From contig NZ_SJEV01000001.1 of the NCBI RefSeq assembly GCF_008642235.1, forward strand, positions 1,754,400 through 1,818,399: a stretch of 64,000 bases of DNA. Reading direction: 5' to 3'. This DNA is from Planctomonas psychrotolerans. GTDB lineage: Bacteria > Actinomycetota > Actinomycetes > Actinomycetales > Microbacteriaceae. The notes beneath the pieces were generated by a model. That model did not search any database. It was given only the letters and a program-made list of their open reading frames with translations, and had not been told where the DNA came from. Of the stretch, positions 16,049 to 23,945 are shown piece by piece. The position numbers and the translations under genes were made by a program. Position 1 is the first letter of the stretch; the number at the start of each line of letters is the position of its first letter.

Positions 16049-17571
16049 CGAGTCGATCCGGCGAGGCGCAGCACGCCGTCCACGCGGCGGGGGATCGCGT
16101 CGAACCCGTCGCGCAGCTCCTTGGGCAGCAGCGCCTCCGGGGCGGACTGCCAGGCGATCGGGCGGAGGAAGCGGCGGATGGCCGTGATTCCCACCGACGT
16201 GTGCGCCGAGTTGGTCGCGGGCCACGGGCCACCGTGGTGCTGACCCCAGGAGACCCGCACCCCGGTGGGGTAGCCGTTGAAGACCAGGCGACCGACGAGG
16301 TCCTGCAACTCCGTGGCGAGAGGGGCGATGTCGTCGAGCTCGGAGTCCTCGGCGTGGAGAGTCGCCGTCAACGAGTCCGGTACGGCGGTGAGTCCGGTGC
16401 GCACCTCGTCGAGGTCGCTGTACCGGGCGAGCACGATGAGGGGCCCGAACGCCTCCTCGGTGACTGCCGCGGTCATGTCGCGCGCATCGATCTCGAGCAC
16501 GCCGGGCGTGACCGTGAAGCCATCCTCGCCCGCCCTCGATGCGACGAGCGACCGCGCGTGACCGTCGGAGACGAGGCGGCCGGCGATGTCGTCGAAGGCC
16601 TCGTGGATGCGGGAGTTGAGCAGCGGCTGCGCGCCGGCCTCGCGCGCGCGCTCGACCAGCGCGGAGACCACTTCGTCCGCCGCGGCACCGCGCGGCAGGA
16701 AGGCGATGCCGGGCTTGGTGCACAGCTGGCCCGTGGAAGCGGTGAACGACGCGTACAGTCCCTCGGCGATCTCGGCCCCGCGAGCCGCCGCGGCACCCGG
16801 GGTGACGATGAGAGGGTTCAAGCTCGACAGCTCGCCGTAGAACGGGATGGGACGGTCGCGCTTCTCGATGATGTCGAGCAGGATGCGGCCGGTCGAGAGC
16901 GACCCCGTGAATCCGACGGCGGCGACCCGCGGGTCCGCGACGAGCGTGGCGCCCGCGCTCTGGCTGTAGACGATGCCGATAGTGCCCGAGGGGGCGCCGT
17001 ACGCGTCGGCGGCGTCGCGCAGCGCCTCGAACGACGCGCGCGAGGTGAGCGGGTGCGAACCGTGCGCCTTCACGATCACGGGGTTCCCGGCGGCGAGGGC
17101 GGACGCGGTGTCGCCGCCGGCCACGGAGAAGGCGAACGGGAAGTTGCTCGATCCGAAGACGGCGACCGGGCCGATCGGGATCAGCATGCGCCGGACGTCC
17201 GGCCCCGGTCCCATCGGGGTATCGCCGGCGGAGTCGATGGTCGCCTCCAGGTAGCCGCCCTCCTCGACGGCCTCGGCGAAGAGGCGGAGCTGGTAGGCGC
17301 TGCGGGTGAGCTCACCGTCGAGCCGCGGCGAGGCGACGAGACCGGTCTCCGCCTCGGCGGTCGAGAGCAGATCGGCGCGCCGCGCCTCGAGTCCGTCGGC
17401 GAGTGCACGGAGCAGCCCTGCGCGCCAGGAGCGGGGGTGGGCGCGCAGCGCGGAGAACGCCTCGGCCGCCGCAGCGGTCAGCTCGCCGACCTGGGCCTCG
17501 GAGGTCGGCTCGATGCCGGTGTCGCGGGTGGTGCCGGAACGCGGGTCGGTGGTGGGAAGAGTGGTGGTCAT
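16045..17571 (-). CDS. 2-oxoglutarate semialdehyde (2,5-dioxovalerate) dehydrogenase
   Basis: Aldehyde dehydrogenase of 508 residues. The proton-relay Asn is in FGSSNFPFAFS (about residue 143), the cofactor loop is GFTGSLSTGR, the general base Glu is in YGELSSLNP (E247) and the nucleophile Cys is in GQLCTKPG (C284). The FTASTGQLCTKPG environment matches the alpha-ketoglutarate semialdehyde dehydrogenases that end oxidative pentose and sugar-acid pathways. It would make 2-oxoglutarate. It overlaps the FAH gene upstream and the GntR gene downstream by four bases each. The next gene upstream would provide its substrate if that enzyme acts as a dehydratase. Confidence 0.9.
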   Translation of the reverse strand: MTTTLPTTDPRSGTTRDTGIEPTSEAQVGELTAAAAEAFSALRAHPRSWRAGLLRALADGLEARRADLLSTAEAETGLVASPRLDGELTRSAYQLRLFAEAVEEGGYLEATIDSAGDTPMGPGPDVRRMLIPIGPVAVFGSSNFPFAFSVAGGDTASALAAGNPVIVKAHGSHPLTSRASFEALRDAADAYGAPSGTIGIVYSQSAGATLVADPRVAAVGFTGSLSTGRILLDIIEKRDRPIPFYGELSSLNPLIVTPGAAAARGAEIAEGLYASFTASTGQLCTKPGIAFLPRGAAADEVVSALVERAREAGAQPLLNSRIHEAFDDIAGRLVSDGHARSLVASRAGEDGFTVTPGVLEIDARDMTAAVTEEAFGPLIVLARYSDLDEVRTGLTAVPDSLTATLHAEDSELDDIAPLATELQDLVGRLVFNGYPTGVRVSWGQHHGGPWPATNSAHTSVGITAIRRFLRPIAWQSAPEALLPKELRDGFDAIPRRVDGVLRLAGSTR

Positions 17572-18761
17572 GGCGCAACTCCCGTTCGAAGTCCACGGGC
17601 CGCGAGGCTCGCGATGAGGGCGGAAATGCCGAACGTCCACGGCTCCACGTCTTCCGTGTGGCGCACCCGATTGACGAGAGCGCCGAGTGCCGGAGACGCG
17701 ATGCGGACGATGTCGTCGACATGATGGGTGAAGCCGGAACCGGGAACGTCCCGATCCTTGCTCGGTGCAAACATCGTACCGAGATAAAGCACGAGTCCGT
17801 CGGGGTACTGGTGTGTCGCCCCGAGCGCCTGGGCCGCCAGGTCGGCCGGGTCACGGCTGATCTCGGCGAGGGGCGACGTGGCCTCGAGCACGAATCCGTC
17901 GGTCCCGTCGACGCGCAGCGTCACGGTCTCGCGGCGGAGGTCGTCGAGACCGAAGCCCTCGTCGAAGAGCCGGACGAACGGTCCGACGGAAGCGGACGCG
18001 TTGTTGTCCTTGGCCTGGCCGAGGAGCAGCGCCGACCGGCCCTCGATGTCGCGCAGGTTCACGTCGTTGCCGAGGGTCGCTCCGACGATGCGTCCGGTGG
18101 AGCCGATCACGAGCACGACCTCGGGCTCGGGGTTGTTCCACGCCGAGTCGCTCCGCACGCCGACGTCGACGCCGGTACCGACCGTCGCGAGTACGGGTGC
18201 CTTCGTGAAGATCTCGGCGTCGGGACCGATGCCCACCTCGAGGTACTGGCTCCAGAGGCCCTTCCCCACGAGGAGCGATTTGAGCCTCGCGGCCTCCGGC
18301 GACCCGGGGACGAGATCGCTCAGGTCGGACCCGAGGGCGTCGAGCACCTCCGCGCGGATCGCCTCCGCCGCCTCGGCCTCGCCGCGCGCCTTCTCCTCGA
18401 TGATGCGCTCCAGCATCGACACGGGGAACGTCACCCCGGCGGCCTTCACCACGTGCAGATCGATGGGGGACAGCAGCCACGGCCGGTCGGTGTCCCGGAC
18501 GTCGGCCGGTGTGTTCGCCAGTAGCGCGGTCACGGTGCCGAGCACCGGGCCATCGGCGGCGGTCACGGCCGACACCGGGTCGCCCGCCTCGGTGACGTCC
18601 CGCATCAGGGCGAAGCTTCCGCTGAGGTCGCGCACCTCGCCGTTCCGCACGGCGACGACCACGGGTCCTCCGGCGGTCGCGTCCCACGCCCGTCCCACCA
18701 GCGTCGCGGATTCCGCGTCGGCGGGCAGCGCGTCGGCCACCGCCCCTGTCCAGTCGGTCAT
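17568..18761 (-). CDS. Fumarylacetoacetate hydrolase (FAH) family enzyme, candidate 2-keto-3-deoxy-acid dehydratase or diketo-acid hydrolase
   Basis: FAH-fold enzyme of 397 residues. Metal ligands are visible in NNPEPEVVLVI and GNDVNLRDIEG, and SFALMRDV and LGTMFAP are further family marks. The long N-terminal part is like that of FAH proteins from oxidative sugar pathways. Two known reactions fit: dehydration of 2-keto-3-deoxy-arabinonate to 2-oxoglutarate semialdehyde, or hydrolysis of 2,4-diketo-3-deoxy-L-fuconate to pyruvate and lactate. Direct coupling to the semialdehyde dehydrogenase favours the first; the SDR and mutarotase on the other strand would suit the second. It starts 11 bases after the crotonase stop. 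Confidence 0.86.
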   Translation of the reverse strand: MTDWTGAVADALPADAESATLVGRAWDATAGGPVVVAVRNGEVRDLSGSFALMRDVTEAGDPVSAVTAADGPVLGTVTALLANTPADVRDTDRPWLLSPIDLHVVKAAGVTFPVSMLERIIEEKARGEAEAAEAIRAEVLDALGSDLSDLVPGSPEAARLKSLLVGKGLWSQYLEVGIGPDAEIFTKAPVLATVGTGVDVGVRSDSAWNNPEPEVVLVIGSTGRIVGATLGNDVNLRDIEGRSALLLGQAKDNNASASVGPFVRLFDEGFGLDDLRRETVTLRVDGTDGFVLEATSPLAEISRDPADLAAQALGATHQYPDGLVLYLGTMFAPSKDRDVPGSGFTHHVDDIVRIASPALGALVNRVRHTEDVEPWTFGISALIASLAARGLRTGVAP

Positions 18762-18772
18762 GTCGGCTCTTC

Positions 18773-19558
18773 CTAGCTCCGGCGGAACACGCCGGGTCGT
18801 TTCTCGGTGAACGCGGCGCGGCCCTCCGCCGCGTCGTCGGTCGCGAACGTGATGCCCTGCAACTCCCGCTCGTAGGCGACCGCCTGGGCGAGGGGGAGAT
18901 TGAACGCCGCGCTCAGGTTCGCCTTCGCCGTCTCGGCCGCGATCGGTGGCCGCTCTGCGATCGTAACCGCGAGCTCCCGCGCGCGCGCCAGCAGCGAATC
19001 CGGGGCGACGACCTCACTGACGAGTCCCCAGGCGAGCGCGCGGGTGGCATCGATGGGGTCGCCGGTCATCAGCATCAGGGCCGCGTTGCTCGCCCCGATC
19101 GAGTGCGCGAGCAGCGCCGACATCCCTCCGCCGCCGATCCAGCCGAGCTTGATCTCCGGCGCGGCGAAGGTGGCGGTGCTCGACGCGATGCGGATGTCGC
19201 AGGTGAGTGCCGTTTCGAGGCCGCCGCCGAAGGCGTAGCCGTTGATCGCGGCGATCACCGGCTTGCGCAGCTCTCGGAGGGCATCGCAGTAGTCCCGCCG
19301 ATTGCGGAAGTCCCAGGGCGTGGCATAGGTGTCGAGCGTGCGGATGTCGGAGCCGGCGCAGAACGCGCGCTCTCCGGCGCCGGTGAGCACGATCGCGCGC
19401 ACCGCGTTCTCGTCGTTGGCCCAGGCGGCGAACCGTTCGAGGGCGGCGGACATCTCCGGCGTCACCGAGTTGAGCTTCTCCGGTCGCGTGATGGTCACGA
19501 CCGCGACGGCCCCGTCCACCTCCACGTCGATCTGCGGTGTTCCGGGGTCGAAGGTCAT
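18773..19558 (-). CDS. Enoyl-CoA hydratase/isomerase (crotonase) family protein
   Basis: Crotonase-fold protein of 261 residues. The oxyanion-hole segments are AFCAGSDIRTL and GYAFGGGLETALTCDI, and both glutamates expected for hydration are present (in GGGLETAL and in APEIKLGW). It should therefore be able to hydrate an enoyl-CoA. The ATG at 19558 overlaps the stop of the solute-binding-like gene. A crotonase next to a CoA-transferase inside a sugar-acid operon is unusual. It implies that one intermediate is handled as a CoA thioester, but which one cannot be read. Confidence 0.88.
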   Translation of the reverse strand: MTFDPGTPQIDVEVDGAVAVVTITRPEKLNSVTPEMSAALERFAAWANDENAVRAIVLTGAGERAFCAGSDIRTLDTYATPWDFRNRRDYCDALRELRKPVIAAINGYAFGGGLETALTCDIRIASSTATFAAPEIKLGWIGGGGMSALLAHSIGASNAALMLMTGDPIDATRALAWGLVSEVVAPDSLLARARELAVTIAERPPIAAETAKANLSAAFNLPLAQAVAYERELQGITFATDDAAEGRAAFTEKRPGVFRRS

Positions 19559-20718
19559 GCGGGGGTCCTTTCGGGTGACGCGAGCGGAGCTGCGGCATCC
19601 GCGGCACGCCGATATGCGGCGTCGAGGGAATCGAGGGTGCGCCCTGCCGGTGCGCCGGCCAGGATCCCGTCGCGGACGATCGCCGACCCCTCCGCCTGGA
19701 ACGGGATGTACCCGGGGAAGCGGGGGCGCACCCACGACGACTCGATCGTGGCGAGCGTGCCGCTGTAAAAACCCCCGGCCGCGGCGTCGACTGCAGGGTC
19801 GAGCCAAGCCGATCGGGCGCTGGGCTGACCCGCGTGGCGCGGGATGAAGCGGGACTGCGCGTCGGCCGACAGCAGCCAGCGGAGGTGATCGAGCAGGTCG
19901 CGCGTCGGCTCGGCCCGGCGGCTCACGGCGATGCCCGTGCCGCCGATGGTCGACCCGATGTGGGCCGCCGCGGGCGGAGCGCCGAAGGTGACCCGCCGGG
20001 AGAGGTCCGGTGCGGAGTAGGTCACGTAGCCGTACACCAGCGGCACGTAGCCGAGGTCGTCGCCAGCGGTCATGCGCTCGAGCAGACCGATGGGGTTGAG
20101 GTGCGCGCTTCCCGAAGGGGCGTGCGCGGCGAGACGGGCGAGGATCTCGAGCGCGGCGAGGCCGGTCTCGCGCGGCAGGAAGGCGTCCACCGCCTCGAGA
20201 GGTGCGGATCCGGGATCGGCCCCGAGGGACACGGCGATCGAGCAGAGGCTGAGGAAGGCGTGCGGTCCGGCGAGGCTGGGCGCGACGAGGCCGCCCGCGG
20301 CGAGGCGCAGCGCCGCATCCCAGTCGGTGGGTGCCTCGGGCACCAGGTCCACGCGCCGGGCGGCGACCTGGGTGGCGGCGTCGAGGGGGAGCGCCCACGT
20401 GCTGCCGTCCAGCCGATAGGACGCCGCGCTCGGCCCGACGGCGGCATCCGCCCAGGCGCCCAGCTCGTCGGGGGTGAACAGCTCGTCGAGGGGGCGCAGG
20501 CAGTCGGCGGCGAGCGCGTCTCCGAGATGCGGGTGGTCGAGCACCAGGAGGTCGTAGCTTTCCGCGAGGTGCTCAATCGGGCTCGATTCGAAGCCCTCCA
20601 GCGGGTGGACCTCCCAGTGCAGGGTGTCCGGGCCGCGGCCCGAGAACTCCGCGGCCGCAGCCTGGAGTGCGTCGCGACCCCGGGGGTGGTCCCAGGTGAG
20701 TCCGCGGAAGGCGGTCAC
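19555..20718 (-). CDS. Solute-binding-like protein without a signal peptide
   Basis: A 387-residue protein with the fold signature of family 1 extracellular sugar-binding proteins, including SYDLLVLDHPHLGDALAADC, a central ALPLDAATQVAARR and IGGTGIAVSRRAEP. It begins MTAFRGLTWDHPRGRDALQ and has no hydrophobic leader or lipobox, so it should stay in the cytoplasm. The GTG at 20718 overlaps the CoA-transferase stop, which fixes the start, and the frame upstream of it is CoA-transferase shadow. No permease adjoins it. It may bind a metabolite inside the cell or act with the CoA enzymes; the function is unknown. Confidence 0.75.
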   Translation of the reverse strand: MTAFRGLTWDHPRGRDALQAAAAEFSGRGPDTLHWEVHPLEGFESSPIEHLAESYDLLVLDHPHLGDALAADCLRPLDELFTPDELGAWADAAVGPSAASYRLDGSTWALPLDAATQVAARRVDLVPEAPTDWDAALRLAAGGLVAPSLAGPHAFLSLCSIAVSLGADPGSAPLEAVDAFLPRETGLAALEILARLAAHAPSGSAHLNPIGLLERMTAGDDLGYVPLVYGYVTYSAPDLSRRVTFGAPPAAAHIGSTIGGTGIAVSRRAEPTRDLLDHLRWLLSADAQSRFIPRHAGQPSARSAWLDPAVDAAAGGFYSGTLATIESSWVRPRFPGYIPFQAEGSAIVRDGILAGAPAGRTLDSLDAAYRRAADAAAPLASPERTPA

Positions 20719-21929
20719 GACCCGGCCACCGCGCCCGAGGAAAGGAGGGAATCGATGCGCTCGTCCGACATGCCGAGTCCCGCCAGCACCTCGCGGGTGT
20801 GTTCCCCGGTGAGCGGTGCGCCGCGGTCGATGCGCGCCGGGGTCTTCGAGAACCGGTAGGGGAAGCCCGGAGTCTTCACCCGCCCCTCCGTGGGGTGGTC
20901 GTACTCCACGAACGTGCCGTTGTGGGCGATCTGCGGGTCGTCGACGAGGTCGGCATAGCCGTACACCGGGCCGGCCCAGATGCCGGCGGCGAGGAGTTCG
21001 TCGAGCCACTCCGCCGTCGTGCGGGTCGCCAGCCGTGCCTCCGTCTTGGCGTACAGCTCGTCCCGGTGCGTCCAACCCTCGACCTCGGGGGTCATACCGG
21101 CGAACGTCGGCTCGCCGATCACCCGGCCGAGCGTCTCGAGGTCGGCGAAGCCGAGCGCCAGATAGCCGTCGCACGTGGCGAAGACGCCGTACGGGGCACG
21201 GATGTAGACGTGGGCGTTCGGCTGCTCACCGCGCTCCTGCGGCACGTCGCCCACGGTGAACACCGATAGTTCCTGCATCTGCAGGGTGGTCAGAGCATCG
21301 AGCATGTTCACCGTCACCAGCTGGCCCTCACCCGTGCGCTCCCGGTGCAGGAGGGCGGCGAGCACCGCCTCGAACGCGGTGGACGCCGTGATCGCGTCGG
21401 CGAGGTACTGCCCCGCGGGCGACGGCGGCTCGCCCTTGCGGCCCGCGGAGAGCATGGCGCCCGACATCGCCTGCAGCAGCAGGTCCTGCCCCGGCCGGTC
21501 CTTGTACGGGCCGGTCTCGCCGTAACCCGAGATCGAGACGTAGACGATGGAGGGGTTGATCGCGCGGAGCGTCTCGTAGTCGAGGCCGAGCCGGCCGGCG
21601 ACTCCGGGGCGGTAGTTCTGCAGGAACACGTCGGCGCTCGCGATGAGGTCGCGCACCACCGCCGCGCCATCCGCGGACTTGAGGTCGACAGCGAGGGAGC
21701 GCTTGTTGCGGTTGAGGGAGAGGAACGACACGTTGATCAGGTTGCCCGTCGCCCCGCCCGCGGCCGCGAAGCGCTGCCACTCGCCGGCGGTCGGCTCCAC
21801 CTTGATCACGTCGGCGCCCAGGTCGCCGAGGCGCTGTGCCGCGAAGGGACCCGCCATCGCGATCGAGCAGTCCACCACCCGATAGCCGTCGAGCACGCCC
21901 CTCGGCCCCGCCGCATCCGATTCAGTCAT
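20715..21929 (-). CDS. CaiB/BaiF family (class III) CoA-transferase
   Basis: CoA-transferase of 404 residues. The N-terminal VLDGYRVVDCSIAMAGPFAAQRLGD and DVIKVEP, the NRNKRSLAVDLK stretch and YVSISGYGETGPY are standard for the family, and the catalytic aspartate is expected in AGQYLADAITAS. The enzyme would move CoA between carboxylic acids. Its start overlaps the Gfo/Idh stop by eight bases and its stop overlaps the solute-binding-like gene. With the crotonase it forms a CoA-dependent module within the sugar operon. Donor and acceptor are unknown. Confidence 0.91.
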   Translation of the reverse strand: MTESDAAGPRGVLDGYRVVDCSIAMAGPFAAQRLGDLGADVIKVEPTAGEWQRFAAAGGATGNLINVSFLSLNRNKRSLAVDLKSADGAAVVRDLIASADVFLQNYRPGVAGRLGLDYETLRAINPSIVYVSISGYGETGPYKDRPGQDLLLQAMSGAMLSAGRKGEPPSPAGQYLADAITASTAFEAVLAALLHRERTGEGQLVTVNMLDALTTLQMQELSVFTVGDVPQERGEQPNAHVYIRAPYGVFATCDGYLALGFADLETLGRVIGEPTFAGMTPEVEGWTHRDELYAKTEARLATRTTAEWLDELLAAGIWAGPVYGYADLVDDPQIAHNGTFVEYDHPTEGRVKTPGFPYRFSKTPARIDRGAPLTGEHTREVLAGLGMSDERIDSLLSSGAVAGS

Positions 21930-22980
21930 GGACCCGCACCTCTTTCCCGTTCGCGGCGGAGGATGCCAGCAACGCCTCGATGAGTTCCACCGAGCGCGCC
22001 GCCACCTCCACCGAGCTGTTGTTCTCGGTACTCGCGCCCGTGATGAGCTCGAGGAAGCGCACCGGCGGAACGAGACACTCGTACTCGCCCTCGTCGGGCG
22101 CGATGTCGACCGACTCCCGGCGGCCGTCGTATCGGCTGAGGATCACCCGCTCGCGTTCCGCATCGAGGAGCAGCACGCCCTCGCTGCCGAAGATGCGGAG
22201 GTCCACCTGGTACTTGTCGCCGTCCGCGAGCGTGGCCGCACCCGACAGCGTGCCGAGCGCGCCCGTGTCGAACCGCACGACGGCGGCATCGAACAGGTCG
22301 ACCGCCGAACCGGCGTTCGCGACCCGCCCCGCGACGGTCGCGGCACGCAGACCGGTCAGCCAGAAGAACAGGGCCGAGGAGTGGGTGACCTGCCCGTGCG
22401 CGTAGCCGCCGCCGTGCTCGGGCGCCGACCAGGTGCTCGCCTGCGGAGCCGTGGCGGTGGAGGAGTCCCAGCGCTCCAGCATGTGCGCCGGGTCCCCGCC
22501 GAACAGTCCGCGCGTGGGGGAGGCCATGTGGCAGAGGGCGTACTGGATGTCGCCCACATCGCCCGCGTCGAGCATGCGCTTGGCCGCGACGGTGAACGGC
22601 TTGTAGTTCCAGCCGTAGGGCACGAGGAAGTGGGTGCCCGCGCGCTCGCGGCGCTCGACGAGGTCCCACGCCTGATCGGCCCGCAACGTCATGGGTTTCT
22701 CGCACAGCACGTGCAGTCCGCGGTCGAGTGCCGCCGCGGCCACGCCGAAGTGCAGGTCGTGCGGCGTGGTGATCACGACCGCGTCGAGGCCCGCGTCGAA
22801 CAGTTCGTCGACGCTGTCGGTGGCGAAGCCGAAACCGAACCGGTCGCGCACCGTCCCGAGGTCGGGTCCGAGGCCGCACACGCCGACCAGCTCCACGTCC
22901 TCCCGTCCGGCGAGCAGCGGGAAGTGGTTGCTGGTGGCCCACCAACCGGCGCCCACAGCGCCGATCCGCACCCGGCTCAC
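21922..22980 (-). CDS. Gfo/Idh/MocA family oxidoreductase
   Basis: NAD(P)-dependent sugar oxidoreductase of 352 residues. The N-terminal Rossmann motif is GAVGAGWWATSNHFPLLAG and the catalytic lysine is in LCEKPMTLRAD. A C-terminal alpha/beta domain includes GGGYAHGQVTHSSALFFWLTG with a conserved His. GTG 22980 is chosen because it starts right before the Rossmann strand and overlaps the metallo-hydrolase stop as GTGA. Members oxidise or reduce sugars, inositols and related compounds, often through 3-keto forms. The substrate here is open. Confidence 0.88.
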   Translation of the reverse strand: MSRVRIGAVGAGWWATSNHFPLLAGREDVELVGVCGLGPDLGTVRDRFGFGFATDSVDELFDAGLDAVVITTPHDLHFGVAAAALDRGLHVLCEKPMTLRADQAWDLVERRERAGTHFLVPYGWNYKPFTVAAKRMLDAGDVGDIQYALCHMASPTRGLFGGDPAHMLERWDSSTATAPQASTWSAPEHGGGYAHGQVTHSSALFFWLTGLRAATVAGRVANAGSAVDLFDAAVVRFDTGALGTLSGAATLADGDKYQVDLRIFGSEGVLLLDAERERVILSRYDGRRESVDIAPDEGEYECLVPPVRFLELITGASTENNSSVEVAARSVELIEALLASSAANGKEVRVHD

Positions 22981-23945
22981 GACGCGCTCCAGTCCCAGGT
23001 GCGCCGACGATCGCCGGATGCCCCGGTCTCGCGCACGAGGCCGCGCGCGACCATGCGCTCGAGGTTGCCGGTGACGGGGAAGATCAGGTAGTCGGCGGCG
23101 GCGGGCGACCACGCCCCGACATCCGCGGCGATGCGGCGGATGAGGTCGAGGGTGGTCAACGCCGTTCCCGCCTCGCGGAGCGTCGCCTCGATCGCCGTGT
23201 CGAGACGCTCGGTGTACGCGGCCGAGGTGTCGAGGAATCGGTTCACCTCGGCGCCCTCGTACACCGGGTAGTGGGCGGTGAGCAGCAGGTCGGCGTCGAG
23301 CGCGCGGAACGCCTCGATGCTCGCGAGGTATGGATCGGTATCGCGGTAGGTCGGGGGGAACGCGGGATCGCCGGATGCGGTGGGCACCGTTTCGCCGAGC
23401 GTCGCGTCGCCGATCACCAGAGCCGACCGGGACGCGTCCCACAGGGCCACGTGCCCGTCGCTGTGGCCGGGCGTGTGCAGAACACGGATGACCCGGTCGC
23501 CCAGGTCGAACTCCTCGCCTCCCCGGAGCGCGCGGGTGATCGGTGCCACCGCCGCCGCCTCCCGGATGTACGCGGTGGTCTCCGGAGCATCGTCGAATCC
23601 ATCGGCGTCGCGGAACTCGCCGTAACGCCGGGTGATGAGCACCTCGAGGTCCTCGGCCAGCGGCACGTCGAGCTCGCCCGCGAGGAGCTCGATGGAGGGC
23701 ACGGCGGCGAGCAGGGCGGCATTGCCGCCCGTGTGGTCGAAGTCGCAGTGCGAGCTCACGACCCAGCGCAGGCGGGCGAGGTCGAAGTCGATGTCGCGGA
23801 GGTAGGGCAGCAGGGTGTCGGTCACGCTCTCGGCGACGCCGGTGTCGAAGAGCAGTGCCCCGGACGGGCCCTCGAGCAGGTACAGGGCGACGAAGCGGTC
23901 GCCCAGCGGCGCCTGGATGCGATGCAGACCGGGACGCAGCTCCAT
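22977..23945 (-). CDS. Metallo-beta-lactamase-fold hydrolase
   Basis: MBL-fold metallo-hydrolase of 322 residues. The metal motif reads SSHCDFDHTGGN: the usual second His of HxHxDH is Asp, a variant seen in part of the superfamily. Other ligands are in RVLHTPGHSDGHVALW and VIGDATLGE, and LLTAHYPVYEG supplies the late histidine. The last 70 residues form a small helical domain that resembles a winged helix (LDLIRRIAADVG and LERMVARGLVRE). Its start shares one base with the dehydratase stop. Lactonase or thioesterase activity would fit the cluster, but neither can be read directly. Confidence 0.86.
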   Translation of the reverse strand: MELRPGLHRIQAPLGDRFVALYLLEGPSGALLFDTGVAESVTDTLLPYLRDIDFDLARLRWVVSSHCDFDHTGGNAALLAAVPSIELLAGELDVPLAEDLEVLITRRYGEFRDADGFDDAPETTAYIREAAAVAPITRALRGGEEFDLGDRVIRVLHTPGHSDGHVALWDASRSALVIGDATLGETVPTASGDPAFPPTYRDTDPYLASIEAFRALDADLLLTAHYPVYEGAEVNRFLDTSAAYTERLDTAIEATLREAGTALTTLDLIRRIAADVGAWSPAAADYLIFPVTGNLERMVARGLVRETGASGDRRRTWDWSAS

